DNA of 64,000 nt from assembly GCA_029891345.1 (NCBI GenBank), contig CM056999.1, positions 28,679,418 to 28,743,417 of the forward strand. The letters are read 5' to 3'. The position numbers and the translations under genes were made by a program. The notes below the pieces were generated by a model. That model was given only the letters and a program-made list of their open reading frames with translations. It ran no database searches and was not told the DNA's origin. This document shows, piece after piece, positions 36,716-44,839 of the stretch. How positions within the stretch are numbered: position 1 is the first letter of the stretch; each line of letters starts with the position of its first letter. This DNA comes from Dryococelus australis. Lineage: Eukaryota > Arthropoda > Insecta > Phasmatodea > Phasmatidae.

Positions 36716-36834
36716 AAAATCTTGGGTCTTAAAACATAAGCTTAGACACCAAAGCGACCTTTCTATGCTAAATTGTGTTTCACATATCGATTTTTAATCT
36801 TTTGGCAGCCACTTCGGGCGCCATCTTGAAAATT
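36716..36834 (-). repeat. Right inverted terminus of nested transposon
   Basis: Reverse-complement partner of the left terminus, with the same two conserved blocks at the same spacing. Outside it, at 36,930-36,957, there is another copy of the inner-block words (TTGGTGTTCAACCATATATT) in direct orientation to the left arm. Confidence 0.7.
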
Positions 36835-36979
36835 ACCCATTTATAATACTCCGAGTAAACTAGACTTATAGTATATCATTTACTACATCTGTGCAGTCGT
36901 AATCCATTGAAAAAGCTTGTGTATCCATTTTTTGGTGTTCAACCATATATTTATCCGTCTACATTGTTTCGAATTATTA

Positions 36980-37141
36980 TTCTACTAGCATCGCAAGTTC
37001 ATCATTTCTTGGTACGGGAGAACCTCCACCTTCGTCTTTGTTAAGCCGCAGCTTGAGGCTACTCTGCCCAAATTTCGACAAGCTGTAACTTATTCTCAAT
37101 GGTCGACAACAGACTCATCGAATCCACACTGGTACCTGCCA
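36980..37141 (-). pseudogene. Relic A: 5' end of the coiled-coil protein gene
   Basis: From an ATG at 37,141 the minus strand reads SVDSMSLLSTIENKLQLVEI for about 28 codons before a stop, then damaged coding-like sequence to about 36,980. It directly follows the ATPase and would be the N-terminus of the gene whose remainder is at 31,900-32,981, on the other side of the nested transposon. The join is inferred from orientation and gene order. Confidence 0.45.
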
Positions 37142-37191
37142 TTATATAGAGGTCCGTCTTTTATGATCACCAAATATCTATACTTGTCTTT

Positions 37192-37735
37192 TCAGGACAA
37201 AGAACATGGGTTCTTTAAATCCGATAGTATCATGTCTGTATTGACATAGTCATCGTACACATGTCGCAAAGTCGTACTGTTAATGCAAAACAGCACCAAC
37301 ACAGTAGCATTATCGTTGACCAGTTGCTTGGGTATGTGCGAATAAGTCTGGCCGAGGTACACGCAGTCTACAGTGGCATGCCATCCCATGCTATAATATT
37401 CCTGAATGCAAGTCTGTTTCTCACATGCCACATCATAAAAAATAAACTTTGAGTTTGTCAGTGCTTCGCTTGGTGGCACGGCTACATCATTATCGCTGCA
37501 AAGGAAATAACCCACACCATCCATGGCTTGCAGTACTCATGCCAGTCGCTGGTATTTCGGATGCTGTTGTGATGTGGATACAGGTACAAATTCTCGAATC
37601 GAAGACCAATCTCTTCTTCCAGCAGGCTGTGTAGAATAGGCATTCCTGCAAATTGATGGTCGTGTGAAGATGCACCTCCCTGCATTCGGAAATAGACTTC
37701 CATGTCATGATTCATGGGAGATAGCTTCATATTCA
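37192..37735 (-). pseudogene. Relic A: FtsK/HerA-type packaging ATPase
   Basis: The upstream frame (37,735-37,482) includes LLEEEIGLRFENLYLYP. The Walker A region just before it is no longer readable. A shift leads into the frame at 37,524-37,192: GYFLCSDNDVAVPPSEALT, then FIFYDVACEKQ (Walker B region, with one acidic position changed to Tyr), YYSMGWHATVDCVYLGQTYS, HIPKQLVNDNATVLVL and LRHVYDDYVNTDM. Relic B preserves the P-loop half better and relic A the Walker B to C-terminal half. It diverges from the hydrophobic protein and protease genes on the plus strand, as the ATPase does in relic B. Confidence 0.8.
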
Positions 37736-38089
37736 GTTGTAATGCATATGGGTAGAGTAACTTCTTAGTTCACGATGTGTAAACCATTGTATTATGCTTG
37801 TTTCATATAATACATTGGATGATGTAGCATAAACTAGCCTCTTGATGACATTAAGTATGTTTTCTTTGTAATATACATTGTCTCTTAAAATTATCACTCG
37901 GAATAGACCTCCTCTGGCAGAGGTTGCATTGAAATGACATATTTGATTATCTGATACATCCATACAGTTCTGAGTCAAGAATGTGGGGTGTTTTCAATGT
38001 TATGAAGCCCAAAGCGAATATTGGCATGAGTGCAAGGCGCAATCGGAAGGTGTAAGTGAAACAAGAAAAGTGATGAAAAAGGGAAGAAA

Positions 38090-38290
38090 TGCATGCAAGT
38101 CCAAGAAAACATCTAATGGTGTATTTTTGTACTGCTTTTGCCTGCACTCATGGCCCTAGGGTGCCTAATCGGAGCCACAAGGGGTATCGTCCAAACAGTC
38201 AACACAACATCGAACGAATGGAAGCAGTTGTCTGTGGCCCAAAGGCACATTGCAAATACGGAAACTATTGTCATGGGTAAAATTATGGCC
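38090..38290 (+). pseudogene. Relic A: minor virion-type protein before protease
   Basis: One plus-strand reading (38,168-38,278) gives IGATRGIVQTVNTTSNEWKQ followed by VAQRHIANTETIV and a Lys/Gly-rich end. An upstream frame is hydrophobic (MVYFCTAFACTHG). A Gly-rich, hydrophobic then Gln/Arg-rich segment directly ahead of the protease parallels relic B's 18,343-18,530. The role as a pVI/pX-like virion component is inferred from position. No PLA2-like domain is visible here. Confidence 0.42.
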
Positions 38291-38389
38291 AAAGGCTCTG
38301 CCTAACGCCCTACCCAGTGGGAGTAGGAGATATGCAAAATTTATGCAGCAGGAAGAGGCGGCAATGGAATCTTTACCGAAACAGCAGTT

Positions 38390-38717
38390 CACTAACATGG
38401 ATTTGGAACTGTTTGCATGCAAACTGAAGTTCCCTCATTTTCGTGGATTATTCATGCAGGATGCTTTGCCTCCTAAACCAAAACACGACGAATGTGCCAT
38501 AATCAACTTGGACATGACAGCCAAGCCCGGAATGCACTAGGTAACTTATGTTAAACATGGCAAATGTGCAGACTACTATCACAGTTTCAGTAATTTGCAT
38601 CCTCCGCCCGAGCTGTGACTGTACATGAAAAATTCCAAACTTACTTACAACTACAAGATGGAGCCGATGCTGAACACATAGAACTGAGGACACTTGTGTA
38701 TTTGCTTCCTTGTTCAT
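38390..38717 (+). pseudogene. Relic A: adenain-type cysteine protease
   Basis: Reads FTNMDLELFACKLKFPHFRG, LFMQDALPPKP, IINLDMTAKPGMH and then a TAG immediately after the catalytic His (CAC, 38,535-38,537). It continues in frame with YYHSFSNLHPPPEL, where the catalytic acidic residue is His (38,580-38,582). At the nucleophile, TGA at 38,685-38,687 stands exactly where the Cys codon should precede Gly-His-Leu. Thus two of three catalytic residues are lost. It is otherwise collinear with relic B's protease and is followed by the penton-type gene. Confidence 0.8.
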
Positions 38718-38835
38718 TTATGCAATTAAATTATTAAAATGGCTATACAGGACCAGAAACCATCAGGCATACCAATGACGATTATCTTGGCGAGTCGTAG
38801 TTCCGAGCTGCATGCTGTACATTTTCCTCCACTCG

Positions 38836-39516
38836 ACCTGGAGGGGGCTGGTCCATAGGTTTGGACAATTTTCAAATCTACATTGCAATACTGAACATAT
38901 ATGAAAATAATTGCATGAAGTATCTCGTTGAAAGCGATATAAAAAACTGCAAGATGTCTCTTGTGAAAAGAGGTAATGTCTCCCGCAATGTAACATTACA
39001 CATTGGTTCTTACGAATTAGACGACATTGCAAGTTACAGCGATAATTTACTGTCTGCCGACACAGAATTCGAAGTACGTGAAAATTCCAATACTCTGAAG
39101 AATGTCATCAAATTCAGTGAAGATATCGACTTTGCGAAAGTGGATTTCATCGGAATGATATTGGGATTCGAGCCAGACATATACGAAACTAGAAAAATCA
39201 GCATATTGTCGTGAGCCATAAACATCTTGTCTGTTAATGAGATACAAATAAACTGCAACTTAGCGAGCAGCACATATATCATTGGTAGATCAAGCAACAT
39301 ATTGCACAAAATTCGCCGATGATACATCCTGGTTATAAACTGGTCGTAGCCCCGCAAATCATCATTTATGTTTTGGTCGTCACGAAGAGAGCACACAAGG
39401 TGGATGTGATGCCCATCGACACGTACAGAGAATTGGTGAACTTTCGAAATGAAGAAATTACACTATGCTTGCATTTGAGAAGATGGGAAAAGTTGTACGG
39501 CGACCAGAAGCAATAA
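38836..39516 (+). pseudogene. Relic A: penton-type minor capsid protein
   Basis: The first frame to 39,214 includes FQIYIAILNIYENNC, LHIGSYELDDIASYSDNLLS, FEVRENSNTLKNVIKFSEDI and DFAKVDFIGMILGFEPDI. After a TGA at 39,212 coding continues with ILSVNEIQINCNLASS, then in another frame from 39,319 with HPGYKLVVAPQIIIYVLVV, YRELVNFRNEEITLCLHLRR and a stop at 39,514. The order and spacing match relic B's 17,342-17,900. Beta-strand-like alternation fits a jelly-roll capsid protein. The name penton is by analogy with Maverick gene maps. Confidence 0.62.
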
Positions 39517-39622
39517 AATAAAGCAGTACGTCAAACCAGCAATCAGTATATGATGGTTCACCAAGGTGTTAACAATGTCATTTAGATTTTCCTTCAAAGT
39601 CTTGTCTTTGAGGTCGATCGCC

Positions 39623-40672
39623 ATGGAAGATTACATAAACATCGACAAGGCCGTCATTTTTGAAGACAGCATCATGAAAGTGGGACTTCATGCATACAGA
39701 AATTCCTGTTCGGACTATATACACTACCATCGAAAGTTTGGATAGCAGCCAATACCAAGATATCTGCATTCTTCCTTGTCAGTCATTCCTGCAATTCAGG
39801 GGGACACTGAAAAAAGACTATGGATCCAACCTGGTAATGACGAAATTAAAGAGCAATTGTGTTCTCCACCTCCCCAATCGCAGCATGTATTTGCTCAACT
39901 GTGTCGAGATAGACTAGACAAGAGATGTCAGCATAATGACAACGATTAAATTTACCTCTCGTTCATGCCAAATGAGGTGTCTGTAGCCAAGGTGGCAGTC
40001 TGAGGGATATAAGATGACTGCAATGTCCTATATACATCTAAAGTAAATTCAATGTCTTCTTTCCTCTAGCGAAGTTGCTGGGTTTCACCGAAGACTACAA
40101 ACGAATTATCATCAATTTGAAGCAGTAACTGGTACTGCTTCTAATCAATACTCACACAGATGCCATCCTGGGAACGGGAGGAAATCCTGCAGCTACTGTC
40201 TATCGAATGGAGACCTATCCCAGACTGCTCACAAGCCAGCACATTAACTAGATGGCGAAGTCCAGCTTTACAATGAATAAAAAACCGAGGTAAATCATTG
40301 TTGGGCTACAGACTGGAAGATAGCACTATGCGAGAGTGAACCATTTGCAGTTTGACAATTGTCAAATAGAAAATATGAAAATATATTTCAATAGTGAAAA
40401 CTATCCTTAAGTTGACATGAACTTGAGCTTTGAAGATTTTTAGTACCTGCTCGAATATAAAATGTACGCTCAATTCCAAAATGCATGTTATGGGCGCATA
40501 CAATCCCTGATAATGAGCCCAGATACCTGCAGAGGGTTTGTCCTGCTCGTGGTGTTCGATACGAGTAAACAGGACGAGTGTATGAGTTTGACTGTGATCG
40601 ACTGCAGAATCGATATTCAGTACACATGGAAACATTCTTTCTACCAAGTATGCTTTCTGCCTGATACTTCAT
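39623..40672 (+). pseudogene. Relic A: capsid-type structural protein
   Basis: Starts at ATG 39,623 with MEDYINIDKAVIFEDSIMKV, equivalent to the start of relic B's gene at 17,037. A damaged middle is followed by KLLGFTEDYKRIIINLKQ (near 40,072-40,127), LLEYKMYAQFQNACYG and VLLVVFDTSKQDECMSLTVI to a stop at 40,670. It is shorter than the family norm because of deletions. The position between penton-type protein and the unknown gene, and conservation in both relics, support a major virion component; a double jelly-roll major capsid protein is the likely role but is not shown by sequence alone. Confidence 0.62.
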
Positions 40673-40755
40673 GACCGATATGCATCATAAAACTGTCAAG
40701 ACAAAGTCGTCGAGATACTTTCGTAAATGCTGCAGAAGAAGCGATAACTGTTCAT

Positions 40756-41295
40756 TTGGCTTCGAGCATAGGCAGCAGCAAGAAGTACTGTAATCTGCAA
40801 GGCTTTCACAGACACAGAGGCTCCATACTCAAGGAGATCGCAGTGTCCTACGACGACGATGACAATATGTACACACACTCCTTCCAAATCCCTTATTCGT
40901 CGAAACTGTTGGACGAGAAAAGCAATAAGACAGATGACTATATGGCCAAGTACCACCTCGGACTGGAGTAGGACGAAGGTAATATTCTGTACCACCAAGA
41001 GGGAAACGTGCATCGTGACTTGCTGATGTAGTTTCAACAAGGATCGGTTTACGTTGCAGAGCCCGAGCAGAGAAAAGGTTTGAGCGACTTGTACAAAAGT
41101 GAAGTGGAAATCATCGACGTGCAGTTCGAGTATGGCTGTCATTCACTGCGAAAGTTGACGAAACTTCGCGACGACTGGCAGTGGTGCATCTGCGATAGGT
41201 CACAAAATGACTGGACATGCACATGGAGGTACAAACAGGTGCTCCATAAATGGTGTGCCATTTTCTTGGATTATGAGTTTGCTGCTTACGACTAG
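40756..41295 (+). pseudogene. Relic A: conserved Maverick protein, unknown function
   Basis: Counterpart of 15,320-15,817 in relic B. It has KKYCNLQGFHRH, ILKEIAVSYDD, a Phe/Pro stretch HSFQIPYSSKLL, NKTDDYMAKYHLGLE and a TAG at 40,969. The frame continues into LSDLYKSEVEIIDVQFEYGC, HSLRKLTKLRDDW, and a Cys/His/Trp-rich end (WCICDRSQ, TCTWRYKQVLHKW) to a stop at 41,293. Two nonsense codons interrupt it. The conserved layout is basic block, aromatic-Pro block, His-Gly-Leu-like block, then Cys/His cluster. Confidence 0.62.
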
Positions 41296-41849
41296 ACAAG
41301 AGGTCACCTCTCACATCGTTTCTGAAGAACAATTACAAAAAACTATGTACCACGACTGAATTCTTTTGATATGTCATTTATGTAATAATCTGTATTATCA
41401 ATTGTGTGTAAAACCATTTAAATGTTGATGTTTTTTACCCTTACTCGTTAGACTGTCTTTTTTCCTTATGGTAACCTTTAAAAAAGAAAATCCACTACTT
41501 CTTATACTACATAACCTATTTATGCATTGTGGTAAAACCGAAGTAGGATGAATTCGCACAGATGGACCTGGGAGTGTATACATGTCTTCAGGTTGAAACA
41601 AAGAGTGCGTCAGATGGATGAGAGAAGGGTTGAAAGAAGATAGAATGATCGGTGAGGGGTAGAGGGGGGGGGGGCAATCAGTATAAATAATACCTGCTTG
41701 TGGAGGATCAGCAGTTCGTCGAGAAAAGTGTGGAGGTATGGAATGTCTGATCCAATTTTTATGATCGACGACATATTCAGCATCTGTGATGTTTTCAGAT
41801 ATTCCAGAGCTAATGGGATCTAAGGCTATTCATAAACTTCTTCGTGTGT

Positions 41850-42010
41850 GGTACCAGCAGTGTCATAGATTTCTTCATGTGTGGTGCCAGCAGTGCCATC
41901 GTTTTCTTCGGGTGGGCTGCCTACAATAGCACCATTGCCGACTGCTATGGGCATGGTACTAGTGCCACCACTGGCTTCTTCGGGAATGGTACCAGCGGCG
42001 ATATCGACTT
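41850..42010. repeat. Degenerate roughly 42-bp tandem repeat
   Basis: Words such as TGTGTGGTGCCAGCAGTG and GGTACCAGC(A/G) plus TTCTTC recur at roughly 40-45-bp spacing. The repeat lies in the low-complexity N-terminus of relic A's polymerase reading, comparable to the 36-bp repeat in relic B's polymerase. Confidence 0.6.
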
Positions 42011-42850
42011 CTTACTCTTCAATTATTTCATTTGCATCTATGGCTGGGATCCCGTTGTGTCTACCACAATTTACAGGGTCTTCGGAAATGTTTGACACGG
42101 GGATGGCAGAAGTGTCATCTAGTTCTTCAGCTGAGACAACTGCATCACCAACTGGGCCATCGACACCTGTTCCAGAAACAACTGTATGGGTAAGCACCTC
42201 TACTGAACCATCCAGACATTATAAGTGTCACTTTTGTGAAAAGATCTTCGATTATAGCAGCAATGCACGACATGAGAAGCTTGGCTGTAAATAGAGCCCC
42301 ACCCAAATAAAATACGCATGTTCGAAGTGACGAGTGTCGATTTCATGGATGTATCGTGTAAGGGTGCATATGTATACGTGCAAGGGGTCTCCCTGTAACA
42401 GAGAGAATAAAACTTCACTGTCATCGACGTATGTTGACCTCCCCGACTTTAACAAGCACAGACATTCTGTAATTAATCCCCACATCTATGACACCTAGAG
42501 TTTCTAGAGGCGAGTGTTGGCTGGATTTATTAAGTCATCGCATCCGCAGTGTGTGGACAAGATGTATATTGAGTTGGAAGAAATAATGGATTTTAACGGA
42601 CTGGATTTTTCGACTTCTATACAGCAAATAAGTGTCTTTGAAAACAACAACCCTGTCGTGTCTGTAAATGTGTACTCGCTGAATGCCAGGAGAAAAGTGG
42701 TGCCAATACGTGCAAATAAGAATGAGAAACTTGAATATACAGATCTTCTATGGTGAAGGACAAAATGATGAATATTTCGCACTATTGTTACATTAAAAAC
42801 TTTTCAAGACTTGTTAAATAGCAGATTACGTATCATGGGTACAAAGTTCT
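41880..42850 (+). pseudogene. Relic A: N-terminus of DNA polymerase B
   Basis: Begins with a Ser/Thr/Pro-rich, repeat-containing frame (41,881-42,294) ending in a Cys-Cys-His-Cys zinc finger (YKCHFCEKIFDYSSNARHEK). After stops, the frame at 42,514-42,753 includes FIKSSHPQCVDKMYIELEEI, FNGLDFSTSIQQISVFENNN and PVVSVNVYSLNARRKVVPIR. A shift gives HYCYIKNFSRLVK at 42,779. These are the region of Maverick polymerase B just upstream of its exonuclease domain. No exonuclease or palm motifs follow, so the gene is truncated near 42,850. Relic B keeps the zinc finger and an earlier N-terminal segment. Confidence 0.66.
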
Positions 42851-42860
42851 TGTCTGAAAA

Positions 42861-44329
42861 CAGTGTTTTAAGCATTATACCGATTACCCACGGAAATCAG
42901 GACTCACTGGGGAACAGTACCTTGCAATACACAAAACATAGTGTACAAGATAAATTTTCAATGTGTTTATGTGTTTTCTCATATTGTTCATTACTGAATA
43001 AAATAAGTTCAAAAGAAAGAATGTCGTTTTTTATTTATTTTAAAACCCTCATTTTATATTAAATTATCTGAAAAATAATTTAATTTTAATTTTAATTAAA
43101 AAAGTAAATATGAAAACTTACATTAACTCGTCGCCATCAGGTACAGGTCGATAGCACTCTTATTAAAAGTAAATTATCTCTTGTGGTTGAAACATCAGTT
43201 GTAAACACATTCTAGTGCCTAATACAGGAAAAAATATATGTGTTGATGGTGCAATTTCGTAGTCACTGGTCAGACACAATTTATAGGTGTGGGTTCAGGG
43301 ATAATTTGTAACATAAGGTTAATTGCAAGAAGGTAGGGGTCGTGGGGTTAAGGGTTATGGGGTGTAGGGTGGGATCTGAAACAGTCTTCGAACGGATAAA
43401 CACTTTTAGTAACTTCTACTGCAATGCACCAGGAATTTTATGTCAACGATAACAGCACGGATATTCACAATGTATAAGAAATTATTGTTCTGGTTTAAAT
43501 TTTTAAATACAATACATAGCAGTGCTGAAAACATTACTGAACGTCTTACAAAACACTACAAAATTAAATTTTGATGGCAGTAATAACTAAATAAATGCAC
43601 CAATATAACAAAATGTTTGGTTTGCGGAGCTAGTTATATTTTATATTTGCCTTGCTAGTTTTTTTATAACACGTTCTGTAAATACTAATGCACAATTTTT
43701 ATACGTGTCTTGAGACACACACATTTCAAATTGGTTTAATAGAAAAATATAAGGCTGTTAAATTGTGTAAATGTATTCCAACTCCATTGAAATGCTATAT
43801 TAATAGCATGTAATGTAAAAATTTTAAGAGAGATATTTCATTCCTCCAATTTTTGTTTCAAACGTGTTTCGTAGAATACAGCCATCGAACTGATTATTGG
43901 TAAAAATCAGTACTATGTGAAGTATGTAATTATTAACCCATTAAATATTTTCCTATCGCAAGTTTAAAATACACTTCATTAAAGAATTGTGAATGAAAAG
44001 AATTACTATAAATTCTTGTTTAGTGGTGTAGTTTTCATTATATCATTCGACAGAGTGGAAATTGTTTTAAAAACTGAGATTAGCAATTTAAATTTTTTTA
44101 CTAGATACGAACTCATATCACATATTATCTAAGAAAATTTTACGTGAGTTCAAAGTAAAATATATGTGCCGAATAAAGTAAAATATATGCCTTTTGGCAT
44201 ATCATCCCGCCTGCTTCACTAAAAATTTTACAATAATACATGGTCATTTATGTTTATTTTATGTATTTGGCCCAGCCATTGTGAAAATAATCAGAAAAAC
44301 ACAGTTACCTGAAATAAATATAACAAAAC
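42861..44329. other. AT-rich DNA without a recognised gene
   Basis: Nothing coding is recognised. A short G-rich stretch at 43,335-43,375 has telomere-like words (GGGGTTAAGGGTTATGGGG) without a regular repeat. I see no inverted partner to the sequence left of relic A's integrase. Confidence 0.5.
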
Positions 44330-44730
44330 CGATGATGATGACGATGACGATGATAACGATGATGATAATTCCGAGGACGATTATGACGATGTCGATGATG
44401 ATGGTGACGTTGTTATGATGATGAAAATGATGAAGATGATAACGATGATGAAAATGGCGACGAAGATAACGAAGCTGATGTTGATGATGATGTTGACGAT
44501 GAGGATGAGAATGCTGATGGCAATGTTGACGATGATGATGAAGATGATGGTGAAGATGATGAATATTATGAAGATGTTAATAACATTGATGTTGTTGATG
44601 ATGATGATAACGATTACAATGATGATGACAATTATGTCAATAATGACAATGACAATGGTGGTGACAATGAGAATGATGAAGATGATGATGAAGATGGCAT
44701 TGAAGATGATGAAGAAGATGGTGATAATGG
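44330..44730. repeat. Long diverged GAT/GATGAC microsatellite
   Basis: About 400 bp of GAT-based trinucleotide repeat with many single-base variants (GAC, GAA, AAT, GTT). One plus-strand frame is almost wholly Asp, Glu and Asn, another is Met/Lys/Thr, and the minus strand is Ile/Val/Asn, which explains the long open frames in several phases. A frame change near 44,412 argues against selection on the acidic frame upstream of that point; from there it stays open to 44,839. Confidence 0.88.
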
Positions 44731-44839
44731 AAAGGGGAAGTGTTATCGTAGGGCGGCACCGAGCGATGCACGTTCTCAAGACGGGACATCTTTGTGCTCG
44801 TCGTTCCTAGAAATTAACGTGGAATTGAACCCTAATTAA

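Larger units (their letters stand above)
33030..36850. mobile_element. DNA transposon nested in relic A
   Basis: A 3.8-kb element carrying one broken plus-strand gene and bounded by imperfect inverted repeats. It lies inside the reading of relic A's coiled-coil gene: matching minus-strand coding resumes on both sides. It therefore inserted after relic A. The gene belongs to a family of transposon-like proteins widespread in arthropods and cnidarians. An XPG-type nuclease-like centre would be compatible with the Academ group of cut-and-paste transposons, but I cannot confirm that assignment. The exact ends and target duplication are not resolved. Confidence 0.68.
30809..42860. mobile_element. 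Relic Maverick/Polinton (relic A), interrupted
   Basis: A second decayed Maverick with the gene order of relic B mirrored. On the minus strand lie integrase, coiled-coil protein and ATPase; on the plus strand lie hydrophobic protein, protease, penton-type protein, capsid-type protein, unknown protein and the N-terminus of DNA polymerase B. Base composition is less AT-rich than relic B. It is split by a DNA transposon at about 33,030-36,850. I found no terminal inverted repeats flanking it, so only the span of recognisable genes is given. The right end is probably truncated, since the polymerase stops after its N-terminal region. Confidence 0.85.

Noticed and set aside
30809..42860. Terminal inverted repeats for relic A
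   Set aside because: I compared 29.7-30.8 kb with 42.8-44.3 kb by eye and found no convincing inverted match; ends may be deleted or too diverged.
43335..43375. Telomere-like G-rich words
   Set aside because: The words are irregular, few in number and not the TTAGG repeat usual in insects.
44381..44810. 131-132-codon frames rich in Met/Lys or Ile/Val over the GAT repeat
   Set aside because: They are alternative phases of a trinucleotide repeat, open because GAT-type repeats lack stops in most frames.
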